A stretch of 64,000 nucleotides of DNA from assembly GCF_030463535.1 (NCBI RefSeq), contig NC_132880.1, positions 27,292,987 to 27,356,986 of the forward strand, written 5' to 3'. Origin of the DNA: Salminus brasiliensis. Lineage: Eukaryota > Chordata > Actinopteri > Characiformes > Bryconidae. This document shows positions 50,451 to 62,668 of this stretch, in pieces. The notes beneath the pieces are model-generated. The model was not told where the DNA came from and did not search any database. It saw only the letters and a program-made list of their open reading frames with translations. Positions within the stretch are counted from its first letter, which is position 1; every line of letters begins with the position of its first letter. The translations under genes and the position numbers were made by a program.

Positions 50451-51829
50451 TCATGGCAGTGAAATCCTGTGCAAAAGCCATGCTGCGCAGGTATCCTAAT
50501 ACCTGTTTTCTCAAAGTCACTATCCCGAGTTCTGCGAGCCTTCCTTGTTGTCTCAGAGTGTTCTCTTTCAATGTAAGCCCTGCCCTTGCCTTTGTTTCCT
50601 TCTCGCCGCACCTGCCCCTCTCTTATCTGATTGGATCAAATATGCAGGACATCATTTGTAATTTCACATGTTCATTTTGTGTATCTCATAATTCTGCGAA
50701 TGAGTTAATGCTCGCATGGATGAGTCACCATCAGGCTATTAAGATGGTGTAAGGCTATGCATGGCACAGCTCAAATTCATTTATTTATAGCTTTCACCTG
50801 TCAACACTGATCTGACCAGGATCTGCCGAGATGAAACCAAACAATTTGCATCCGACCTCCCCTCTGATGTTGCTAAAAACATTAGATATACATGAGAGTG
50901 AAATAAGCCCCTCATTTTCAGTTGATGTCATGCTGGGTTGTTTGGGTAGCATGTGAGCTACACAAATCTAATTCTTCACTGATTGTGAGAAGGAAAAGTA
51001 TTCACAATTAATCTTTTAAACTAGCGACCACATGTTTACTGCCTCTCTAAAACCCTTCAAATGGACAAGATCTGCAGTACAATATAGCCTAAGCCCACAC
51101 ACCTAAACCCCTAGGCACAATGGGAAAGTTTCAGTCAGGAATGGTAATGAAAACATGGGTGTGTGCTCATGCAGGCCTGTGTGTCTACTGAATAAATAAA
51201 AAAATTGTATTGTTGACTTGTTCCACAAACTCTTCCTCTAGCCTGGATGCAAGTTGGATAGATTTCCTAATTCCTTCCTGTCATAGTCAATGTTTGGTTA
51301 TGAATGTGACTCATCTATATATATATTTATTACAACCTGGTGTTCTTTCCATAGTTTCACAATGAATTTCTAGCATACTTTTCTCATACGTTTTTTAGCT
51401 GGTATTATAATGCGGATGTGTTTTTTAAACTGTGCACACACAGACGAAGAAGCCCATCCTGTGTTTACACAGGAGTTAAAATGTTTGGATATTTGAACAT
51501 ATTTGCCGTACCTATTGTTTATTTCAGACTAATACGTCATAGTAATTGAGTCATTCAAAGAAAACGGGAGCCATGTGGGTCGTTTGATTAGGTGTCATAA
51601 GCACAAAAAATGTGGCAAAGGGTGTCTCAAAGCTTAAATGTAGTTTTAAATGAAGTGTTTTTTTGTTGATATGATGATATATGAGAAATTGTGCATTAGT
51701 TCAGTCATTTTCTCATGTCTGTATTGATCAGCATTTCATTTGTATCCAAAATATCTAATTATCGTTTCAATTTAAATTCAGTATAAATGTTTTATATTGC
51801 ACTTTACACAAGAAAAAAATTTGGGTCCT
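50451..51829. other. Upstream flank of STYK1
   Basis: Slightly GC-richer near 50480-50640, which could be the STYK1 promoter on the minus strand. Otherwise no gene or clear repeat. Confidence 0.4.
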
Positions 51830-52200
51830 AATCCTCTGGTCGACACCGGATAGAACAATAAATATTTCACTTTGCATTACATTTAAATTGTTATTTTATT
51901 TATTTATTATTATTGTTAGGATTATACACGTGTCCCTGTTTATGTAAGATATATTTTTTTAAAATATAAACATTATTTTCTATTAATAAAAATGGAAAGC
52001 TAGCAAATTCAAAAGAATTTAAATAGCCCTTTTAACAACAAAAGACTCAACAACCCACCTTCCTCTGGTCGACACCGGTTAGCACAACAAGGAGCAGACC
52101 ATTTACATTATTATAAATTTTTTAATAACCCATTATTATTTTCAAAGTCATAAGTGTGTCCCTATTTACATAAATATCTTTATTTTATTTTATTTTATTA
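51830..52200 (+). repeat. Imperfect direct repeat with CCTCTGGTCGACACCGG
   Basis: 'cctctggtcgacaccggatagaacaa' (51834) and 'cctctggtcgacaccggttagcacaa' (52064) start two units about 230 bp apart. Each is followed by 'gtgtccct(g/a)tttat/acat' and T-rich tracts. Both look like copies of one dispersed family. Confidence 0.7.
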
Positions 52201-54251
52201 TATTTTTTTACATAAAAGAATTGCACTTGCTTTGTAGAATGACTCAACTGTCCTTACAGGTGGTTGTAGCTGTGTTGGTTAGATGTAGTTAGATGTCATC
52301 TACAGAGTATGAAAGAAATGTATACTCCTTCAACTGTCAAACAACTTGTCTAATGAGGAAGATTACCAAAATATCAGTACTATTACATACTTTTTATACA
52401 AAAAATATATAAGAAATTAATTTCTTCAGTTCCACTATCAATTCACCTGAGTTACAGTAAGGGAGGACAGATCAGATAAACTATGTATTATATGGTAACT
52501 GTAAATACTGGCCTTCCTCAAGGATTCACACACATCAAATCACTCTTAAATAACGTTAAATAACACTTACTTATTTATATACAGAGAATATATAATATTC
52601 TCACATGGCCCAAGACAGCTGCATGCTAAATCTGGGGTAAGGATAAAACTCTTTACAGTGCTTTCAAATGATCACTTATTGTCATGGCTGCTGCCTCCTC
52701 CTGTCCCTGCCTGGCACTTTGGCTCCTCCTGCTGTTGAGTGCTGCACAGAGCTCCAGGCTGCTGTTTGGCCTAGCCACGTGCATGCCAAACCCCCTTTAA
52801 GCTCCGCCCATGCACCTGAGGGTCACCTTATCAGCACAGGCATGTTTCGTGAGCCAATTATCAATCTGCATTCCTGTCTGTACTTGTATTGCTGTGGATT
52901 TGTGAAACGTCAGCAGCTGCAGCCCATTACTGCTCCATTCAAGCGTTCACATCTAGCCGAGTACAGTCCGTATGGCCGGCTGTGTTCTTGTTCCGCCCAT
53001 CTTATCGAGGGTACATCAGGACATGACGTGTGGACTTGGCCCAGCCAAATACCAAATATCCCAGAATGTATTAAGCACCACACTGCCACTCGCCAAGTCA
53101 GTTCGAGCAAGATCACCAGTCAGAACTTGATGTACCTTGTTTTGAAAAAATGGTGTCTTGCTGCTTATTTTTATGTAAGCTTGCTAGTGGTTAAGAATTC
53201 TCTGTTACCTCTAGCTGTTCCCTGCTTAAGTCAGATTTTTATTCCATCCCAACTCCCCATCCCACCAACTCAGCACCAGATGCTTCATCATTCCATAGGC
53301 TACACTGTGTGTAACGTACCCACTATCATTAGCATTATCTGCAACAGTTTTACCAACAATGGGAGCTGATTAACCTAGCGTGCCAACTATGAAAATTAAT
53401 TAATAATGAATTATTATTATTATTATTTTTTAATGAATTAATAATTTAAAAAATGCTTTTACCTGTGTAGTACCATTTTGTTTTTATAATTCAATGTTAT
53501 TTTCATCATGATATTCCTGGTGTCGTTGGGTTTCTAAGCGGCCATGTTATTCGAGTATGCCTTGGACTGGCTCTGTTTCTTAGTTTTTCACATGTTTTGA
53601 AAGAATATGATGTTGTGTTCTGGGAATTTAAGTCTTATCTTATCAGTATGATGTTCTGGAGTTTTCCAAACCCTTTATCTTTTTAGATGTTGGACAGGAG
53701 TCATTTTTTTAAATATCCAGACAAGTGTGGACAAGTTCTTGGATTAAAAAGAGGGTGTAATTGCATGAGCAATGAGCAATCTTTAGGTCTTCTTATAATA
53801 CTGTTTGTGCCTGTGGAACAATACCAAGTTCCACAGGCACATCATGTAATTTTGGCTTTTTGCCACTTTCTGGCTGCTTGAGTCATTCAACTATTGAAAA
53901 TTAATATTTCTAATTGAATATGGATGTAGATCCCCCTGATGGGAGTGCAGTGTCCTGACTTTTCTGTGGTAACAGTGGTATGGCTGGCTGTGCTGGCTTA
54001 GGGATTCTCTCATCTGGCTCTTTGGCTCAGATGTGGAGTGCCTACAGTCATTCTTGCACCCCATCAAATTACCAAGTGATCAAAGGCTGAATGTGTTGCC
54101 AGAGGCAACCATACAGGCTGCTGTTAAAACTGTAATGAGTAAGCTGGGATCGGGGTTGGAAAGTCATGCGTAGTGTCTTGTTTTTCTCCCAACTTTTTCA
54201 CACTCCCAAACACACTCTGTTTATTTGGCAGATGGATGGCCATGTCCAGTG

Positions 54252-54273
54252 GTGTGTGTGTGTGTGTGTGTGT
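54252..54273. repeat. (TG)n microsatellite
   Basis: Short TG run. Confidence 0.9.
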
Positions 54274-56249
54274 ATGTGTGCTCCCTCCCTCTTGCCCCCA
54301 GTCTGCGCCACCCCTGGGTCAGAATGCTGAAGCAGACATGCAGTTTATTTTTGGGTCAGTGACAGTGTGTCAATGGCCGCAGATGCGTCGCAAAGAAAGG
54401 CTCTGAGATACCAACAGACCCTGGTTAGTCCCAGCTTCTCTCTCTCTCTTTTACTTCAATATTTCACTCATCCATTCTCTCGTGCCTTCACCATGCTCAT
54501 TTTACACAGCTTTGCCCTTATATCTTTTGCTTACTCTCCTTACTCAGTTGGTAGTTTGCTCTTTCACTCTGCTCTTCTCAAACCTGGCTTTCTTTCCCCT
54601 TACTCTGTCTTGCACAATCTCTGCATGACAAACACATTTCTCAAGCTGCAGTGAGACACTCACTGGCACAGTAAGTTGAGGGCTAAATGCAGCATGGGAA
54701 AGCATACTGCTGACACCCGCTTTCAGAGCGCTGTGCACATCTTTTACACTACTGAGACATTAGGGCTTTGGGACAGAGTTGTTGTTTGTGCACTCTGGTA
54801 ATTTATGGAGTTTACTGGAAACTTACTCTGACTTAATATGATTGCCTTGACCAATATGGCTCTTTTTGTTGACTGAGTCTCAGCCATAGAAGCAGTGGCT
54901 AGTAGGCAGAAAAGGGATGGCAGTATTGCATAATATCCAAACGGATCTGAAGAGTCATTGAGTTCTCTCTAAACTAAAATATTATTCATTAGATCCTGTG
55001 TATTATTTACCTACTCACCTGTATGTCCTTGTTTAAAAGCTACCTCAATGCCACCCATTGTATTTTAATCAATTATGGGAGAGATAGCATATACCGTTGC
55101 TGTCACAACAAAACCTTGGATCTCTATGTTTGCACTTATCTTTTTTCACTTTTTGACAGAATTTGAAGCTGGCGGTTGTTCTTTACATTGTGTCAGTTTC
55201 AGCAATTTAAAGAGGAATGGGCCAATAGAAATGCTCTAAAATGGTCTATAACAAATTGTACTTTATGTAATTTCCCCTGCATAGAATACAGTTATTTACA
55301 CTTCCAACCTGTCCTTGTTATCAACAGTAATGAAGCCCTTTCTGTGTTATATAGAACCTTTTTACGCAGGTATATAAAGAAACTTCTGCAAGAGGTTTTC
55401 CATTCAACCAGTCAAGGAACTTTTTATATTGGTCCTTTGAGTTGCTGTGTTTTTATATAGAAACATTGAGTTTTAAAGAAGGCCTTTATTTAGAGTATGC
55501 TTATTGCAACTGCTTTACATGTGAGTGTTTGAGTGTGTTTTGGACAGTTGGATGCTTATTCCTTTTGGCTATTTAATGGAATAAAGTGGAATGGAGTTCA
55601 TAGTGGAGTGCCACTTTATATGTGTGGATAAATATAAACATCGATGTGTGGGGGGAAACACGATCATACATTTCAAAAATATTTGTTAATCTGAGGCTGG
55701 CACATAGGGATGGGGGGTGTGGGGTGTGTATGTGTGTGTGTGTGTGTGGAGGGGGGGGGTAACCTGGCCCTGGCCCCGGTCCTGGGTATTCCACAACATC
55801 TGGAAAGGTTGAGTGACTTGTTTTGGCTAAAGAGAGAGTGCCTGTACAAAGTCTGTGTTTTATTTGAAATAGATGAAATAATATTTGTTTGACAGAAAGT
55901 TATGAAATAGAGAAATATCAACTCCTCATTTAGATACATTTAATTAAAGCTAATTAAAGCATTTTTGTTATACAACAAGCTGAAATGGAAAATATTTAGC
56001 AATTGCAGCATACCGGCCCGCTGTGCTATAATGCCTGCATTTTATTTATTTTACTGTATTTACAGCCCTCTTTGTGACACTTAGCTATTGTAACTCTATC
56101 GTAACACTTGTTATATTTTGCTGAAATGATAATCCTAGTGCATCCAGTGTCAATATCTGCAATTTTTCATAATCATGAATTAGCATCGGCCTTGACACAT
56201 ACATACAGGTGCTTGTACATAACACAATTAAACAGCTGGGGCCTTAAAT

Positions 56250-56820
56250 TAAACACCCTGCGCAAGGCACGTTAAGATGCTCATTACAATTTTACACCCC
56301 ACCTACAGTGCATTTTTACACCTTCTGACTGCGTCGCTTCAATAGCAACGATGCTTGCGAATATATCTACGCTGATGTGCGTGGTGGTCTGGAAATGAGG
56401 TGTGTTCAGGTAAAGTTCTGGCGTATTGCTATTTTGGCAATGGAAAACACAAGTGTGACACTGACTGAAAACAACCTAAGCAGACGTTAACAGTCAGACA
56501 TTGCTATCTTGGCAGTGATTTGTCAACCCAGGCTTGTGCCCAACGCACATACACCCCCGCTTTGCGCCACTGAAATAGTAATCCGCCAAAGTCTGACCAC
56601 ACTTTGAAGATAATGACAAGTGACACAATGATTGGTTTATTGCACGCTACGCCCAAAACACACCCATGATTAATTAAAGAGACTTAGTACATGTCTTTTG
56701 CATGTTTCAAGCCGCGCAAGGCACACTTCTATAGTTACAATAGCAAAGACACACTGAAACGCCCTAAATCAAGCTGCTCAGTGCACTGTTAACAGTTCGG
56801 CCAAAAGTTTGCTACAGTAG
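56250..56820 (+). repeat. Dispersed non-autonomous element, copy B
   Basis: Full-length relative of 24425-24960, with the same block order ('gcgaatatatctacgc', 'gcgtggtggtctggaaatgagg', 'ttggtttattgcacgctacg'). It carries small insertions such as 'ggaaaacacaagtgtgacac'. Non-coding. Confidence 0.8.
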
Positions 56821-57642
56821 GGTCCCTGGTGATCTTTCGAAAATTTGCATATATGAGATTTGCATATATTTTTGTGTTATGTTTTGTAGCTTGTCTCCTC
56901 ATTGCTGTGGAAACAGGTGCTAAACTCAGATGTCTCAACTTTATTTAGGTTTAATTTATTACCCTGTTCTGCACTCACATTTATTCAGAAAGTCTCATTA
57001 AAGAAACTGATACTAAAAATAAAGTGATTTCACTGAATGTATTAATCACCAGTTCTAATAGCATCTCATCTAAACTGTGTGACTGTTTTATTTATACAAA
57101 CACAAGGGTAATATAATGCAGTGTGGAGCAATGTATGGTAGTACAGTGCATAAAATGACTCTGTGGCAAGAACTTGAGGAAAAAGTCAGAGATGCAGTGA
57201 TAAATGCAATCATCACCCTGAGTGTTAACTGCTTTAAAGGAATGTCTATTTTAGAAGACCTTCACCAAAGTTTCATTTGACATTGTGACGACAGTGCGTT
57301 GGTTTCGGCTGTTCCTCATTTAGCGTATTGCCATCAGCAGTGACATACAACAGAGTATCCGGCGATGATGTTTATTCACATACTGACATACTTCTGTCAT
57401 GACTATCTGGGGAGCAGTTGTACTTTATATGATGGATGGGTTAATGTTGTGCATGTTTAACACCTGAACTTTAACTGCACTCTTTTATTCATCACTTTCG
57501 AAATTATGTTTTCTAATATTTACTTAATAATTTGTTGTAGTTACTGAAAAAAATCTTAATGATCCTTAATGACCCTACGTACCACAATTCAGTGTTGTGA
57601 ATGAAACAGCCCTCGTCATCACGCTGTTCACATTTTGACATC

Positions 57643-58509
57643 ATGAGAACCAATTGACACCTATCAACTGATCAACGGTACCCCGCCATTGCAAGTCTTC
57701 AAACAGAATGTTCTCAGAGGGAAGTGGCCACTGAGCTTAGAGTGTCACAGAGTGACATCGCCTGGGTGCAACAGAGATACGGAGAGACTGGAAGAGTCTC
57801 AGAAAGGCATAGAAGTGGACGTCGTTCGCCCACATCCCACACTGATGGCTGCTTCATTGCCCATCAACAGTGCCCTGTGGAACCAAATGATGAATGCCTC
57901 ACAACTCCAACATTAAACATTAAAGGGAGGTGAGAGGCACCCAAGTATCAAGGGCTGCCTGCAAGGGTACCTGACTACACCCACAGACACAGGCGTCATC
58001 GTCTTGCATGGGCCAGGGAGCTTTTACGCTGGCTAGGATCCAGTGGGCCCCAGTGCTGTTTACTGATGAAAGTCGATTCACGCTGAGTAGAAATTATGGC
58101 CACACAAGATGTTAGAGACATCATGGAGAGCACTATGCATCAGCCACTGTTGTCACCAGATGAGCCTTCGGTGACAAGCCCATACGATTTGAATAACATC
58201 ATGAATCCATTTGATTTAATCTTGGACGACAATGCTCCAGCTCATCGAGGTTGCATCACTGGGGAACGGCTGGGTTACCTCAAATGGAATGGCCTGCACT
58301 TTCTCCAGACTTGAATCCCATAGAAAACCTATAGGATCAGCTGAGTCGCCATGTAGATGCACGTAACTCTGTACCCCAGAACCTTAATGACCTTAGGGCC
58401 GCCCTTCAAAAACAGTGGGATGCCATGCCTCAGTTGACAATAAGTCGACAGCATGAGACGTTGTTGTCAAGCTGTAATTGATGCACAAGAGCACATTACA
58501 AGTTATTGA
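57643..58509 (+). pseudogene. Second-family Tc1-like transposase pseudogene
   Basis: From ATG 57643 (MRTN then a stop) the frame continues, with shifts, through REVATELRVSQSDIAWVQQR, YGETGRVSERHRSGRRSPT (paired-type DNA-binding half), HRRHRLAWARELLRWL and a DDE-core trace, LILDDNAPAHRGC (58213-58250). It ends AVIDAQEHITSY at 58509. Multiple stops, frameshifts and an internal deletion leave it inactive. Its sequence differs clearly from the element at 7493-9037. Confidence 0.85.
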
Positions 58510-58636
58510 GACATTGACAGTTTTAGTTGGGGTATACCCCCTGTTGAGATGAGAAAATCACAATTGGACACTTTAATATCATTGTAGCATGAACTTTTAA
58601 AATTTCATGCCAAATATCCCCATATATATGTATGTT

Positions 58637-58640
<4 letters not shown>

Positions 58641-58710
<70 letters not shown>
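58641..58710. repeat. (TG)n-(TA)n microsatellite
   Basis: Compound dinucleotide tract after the transposase pseudogene. Confidence 0.95.
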
Positions 58711-58717
<7 letters not shown>

Positions 58718-58964
58718 TGAATTATTGAATAATCTATTGAATATATGTAATTTAAAATGATTACTGTATCATTTTACATACTTTTTATGAAATCATTCTA
58801 AGTGATTGCTGAATGTATTGCAGAAACTGATTAATGTATAGGTAAATAACATCCTCTTTTTCTTTAATAAATAATAATTGCAGTTGATAGTTTATTGTAG
58901 TGACTGCATGATTCAAAATAATAAAGTAATGATTAATTAACTGCAGTTAGTGAATCATAGTACT

Positions 58965-59226
58965 AAATGTAGTTACTGAATAACCCATAATAGTTACTGG
59001 AAAATGTGTTTACTAGAAAACCTATAGTAGTTACTGTGTGATTTTTAGTTGTTCCTTAGTATCCTTAGTATATAATTCATAATTTATAGTGGTTACTGGG
59101 TAATTTATAATGGAAACTGGGTAATTTATAGTAGTTACTGGAAAATGTATAGTCGTTACTGAATAATCCATAGTAGGTACTGGGTAATGTATAGTAGTTA
59201 CTGGAAAATGTAAAATAGTAACTGGG

Positions 59227-59277
<51 letters not shown>

Positions 59278-59420
59278 ATTTATAGTAGTTACTGGTCATT
59301 TATAGTAGTTACTGGTCATTTATAGTAGCGACTGGAAAATATATAATAGTTACTGAGTAATGTATAGTAGTTACTAGTAATTTATAGTAGTTACTGAATA
59401 AGTTACTTAGTTATTGAATA
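58965..59420 (+). repeat. 'Tagtagttactggg/taattta' minisatellite
   Basis: A unit of about 20-24 bp around 'tagtagttactgggtaattta' repeats imperfectly many times. It is interrupted by a perfect TA run at 59229-59273. Confidence 0.9.
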
Positions 59421-60566
59421 ATTTTAGTATTTAATAAATAGTTTATTTTGTTTATAGAATAATTCATTGTAGTTTATAGTTTATAGTTTACTGTAAGTTC
59501 ATAGTTCATATGGATAACTTAATGATTGACAACACTGAATTATGGTACGTAGGGTTAATATTTGAATAATAAATTATAGATGATATTGGAGTTAACCTTG
59601 ATTGGGAATTAGTTTAGATTGTTGGAATGGTGAACTTTGAATTTCTTGACGAACAACCAACATATAATAAAGACATTGGGAAATCACCACATAGGGATAG
59701 AGAGGGTGAAAGACAGATGAAAGAGGTGGGGAAGAGAACGTTGGGTCACACAGAGTCTAAAAATAGACCAGTGGGTTGTGTTACAGAGAGAGAGAGTAAA
59801 GGGGTAACTTCAATGCCGGGTGGGAGAGGTGGTTAAAAGGGGTGTCCGGATAGAGGTTTAGGGCCAGACGGAGGGGGAGAGAGTAGAGAGGAGGGGGTGA
59901 AATATGGAGAAAGATAGGGATTAAATGTACTGTGGGAACGGGTGAAAGTAAGAGGATAGACTGAAGGAATGGAGTGAGAGAGAGATGTTATGAGTGAGAG
60001 AGATACATGATAAACCTCAGCAGCCCAGTTACAATTCCAGAGATGACCTGAGCAGCTTACACAAAATTGCAAATGCTTACAAGTATTAAAATAGGTCTGA
60101 TTAAACAGTTGCTAATATGATACCATCTCATCTCAAAATTTTACCAGATTTGGAATATTTGTAGGATGTTTTGATTAAGTTAGCAATTCTGTTTACTCTT
60201 GCCAAATGTCAAATGTGCTCATATTTTTGCATAAATAATACATTATTATGGTAATTTCTGTCAATAAAATGTTTATAATTATTATACATTAAATATTAAA
60301 TTTGTGTTTTATTCATGTGGATCCTCATTTAGCCACTAACACAAGCACATTTAGTGCTGTTTTCACAATATATGTGTCTCCCTGGTGATGTTCATATTTA
60401 GCCATGCCCAGCATAGCGCAGCTTATGGAATCAGCCACATAATGTGAACATAATCACCACTGATGCTGCTAATGAAAGAGTGGTGACTCCACCATGTGAG
60501 GCCAATGGACACAATGCAAGAAACAAACATTAAACTGACGTTTTTTTGGTGTGTGTTCTGATGGGG
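59421..60566. other. Intergenic, nothing recognised
   Basis: Includes a purine-rich stretch (59690-60005, GA/GGG-rich on plus) with no recognisable gene. Confidence 0.4.
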
Positions 60567-62668
60567 CTAAAAATAAAATTGTATATTTAAGGTGGATGGA
60601 GTTGGCCATCTAGGGCTGAAAAAGCACCTGACATTTGGTCTCAAATAGTATGTTATATATATGTGAGCAAAGGGTGCACTTCAAAGTAGCTAAAACAGCC
60701 AGAAGATAAGGGTCCAAGAATGGACCCCTGTGGTACACCATAAATAATGTTAACAAATTAGTTTTTATCTTAGCAATAAAGTTTCTGTATAATGACCAGA
60801 TCTGAATCATGACTTACATTGAATTTTCATGAATACACACAAGTAAATACATTTATTTGAACAACTTTTCATTAAGCTGTTAAAGGCTGGAGATTGACCA
60901 TGTCACGTTTTAGGGATTATCGTTTTTCTTAAATAATGGTTTGACTGACTGGAGTAGAATGTGTTCCAAGTATTGACCAGTTCATTTTTGGCAACATGTA
61001 GGTACTTACAATGAAGTATTTATGTATTTCTGGGTCAGTGTATGGAATAATGTGCAAAATGTCTAATTATTTGGGGTGAAATTAGGTGAATTACCTAGAC
61101 AGTATAACTAAAGTATACTGTAATTATTAATCTCATAATCATATAAATGTTTGGACTAAAAAGGGAGTGCATGCAAGCATATTTACTCATTTCCACTGTA
61201 CTGGTGTGTATTCAAGAAGGACTGTAAATCAGTCATAAGCACTGGAGTATTGGATAGTTACATAGGGTAACATGGCAGTACAAAGTATAAAGGCCTTTTA
61301 AAGTAATTTAGCTTGGAACCTGCCATCCTTACTTACTAAAAATAAAATTGTATATTTAAGGTGGATGGAGTTGGCCATCTAGGGCTGAAAAAGCACCTGA
61401 CATTTGGTCTCAAATAGTATGTTCTAATAATGGAAGAAATTCTGGAATTGTTTAATTTAGCTGAACTCTCAGATTTATAGCATATCAAATATGTTTAGTT
61501 ATAAATTATAAATGATTTATGTTCTTCTCTAGTAAACAACCCTTGAGTGCTTCCAGGAGCCAATGGCTGCTGACTACTGGGATATGGTTTAAGGAGATAT
61601 TTGCATCACCTGGTCTTTCCTGATAAAGTTCTGAGACCTTGGTAACATTTATATTAGAACTCAAGTGTCTTGTGCCCAAACTTTGCATCTGTGACAGTGA
61701 ACACACATGCACTAGTCAATAGGGACCATGACTGCACATACACACATTGCAGGGGATCAAACCCGACCTTATGGTACCAAGCCCACTTCTCCAACCTTTA
61801 AGCCATGGTTATGCCTTTTGGAAACCAGTTCATCTACTACTCACTCAACCATTCACAGTAACACACATTGTGGATCACACACTGCTCTCCAACTCTTTCC
61901 GAAAGGTATTAAGTGGTGCTCCATCACTCCAGAAAACACAATTCCACTTCTCCATGGCCTAATGGTGGGGGGCTTAATAGCCCTTCTAGCTGACACCTGG
62001 CATTGTGCATGGTGGTTGTATAAGCATGTGTTTGCGGTTTAATGCCTATGTGAGCAAAGGGTGCACTTCAAAGTAGCTAAAACAGCCAGAAAATAAGGGT
62101 CCAAAAATGGACCCCTGTGGTACACCATAAATAATGTTAACAAATTAGTTTTTATCTTAGCAATAAAGTTTCTGTATAATGACCAGATCTGAATCATGAC
62201 TTACATTGAATTTTCATGAATACACACAAGTAAATACATTTATTTGAACAACTTTTCATTAAGCTGTTAAAGGCTGGAGATTGACCATGTCACGTTTTAG
62301 GGATTATTGTTTTTCTTAAATAATGGTTTGACTGACTGGAGTAGAATGTGTTCTAAGTATTGACCAGTTCATTTTTGGCAACATGTAGGTACTTACACTG
62401 AAGTATTTATGTATTTCTGGGTCAGTGTATGGAATAATGTGCAAAATGTCTTATTTGGGGTGAAATTAGGTGAATTACCTAGACAGTATAACTAAAGTAT
62501 ACTGTAATTATTAATCTCATAATCATATAAATGTTTGGACTAAAAAGGGAGTGCATGCAAGCATATTTACTCATTTCCACTGTACTGGTTTGTAACTGGA
62601 TAGTTACATGATAGTACAAAGTATAAAGGCCTTTTAATGTAATTTAGCTTGGAACCTGCCATCGTTAC
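60567..62668 (+). repeat. Segmental duplication, order A-B-A-C-B
   Basis: Block A ('ctaaaaataaaattgtatat...tatgtt') is at 60567-60654 and 61336-61423. Block B ('tatgtgagcaaagggtgcac...aacctgccatc') is at 60660-61329 and 62047-62664, with few substitutions and small indels. Block C (61424-62046) separates the second A and B, and includes a fragment of the Tc1-like non-autonomous family near 61900-62030. No coding content. Confidence 0.9.

Larger units (their letters stand above)
52201..57642. other. Gene-free interval
   Basis: Contains an LTR-like GC-richer stretch at 52680-53370 (opens tgtcatggctg; not confirmed), (TG)n at 54252-54273 and 55726-55748, and the dispersed element at 56250-56820. 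No exon set recognised. Confidence 0.5.

Noticed and set aside
52668-53369. 233-codon plus-strand open frame
   Set aside because: No recognisable domain. Composition and the tgtcatgg start suggest LTR-like sequence. Treated as a chance frame.
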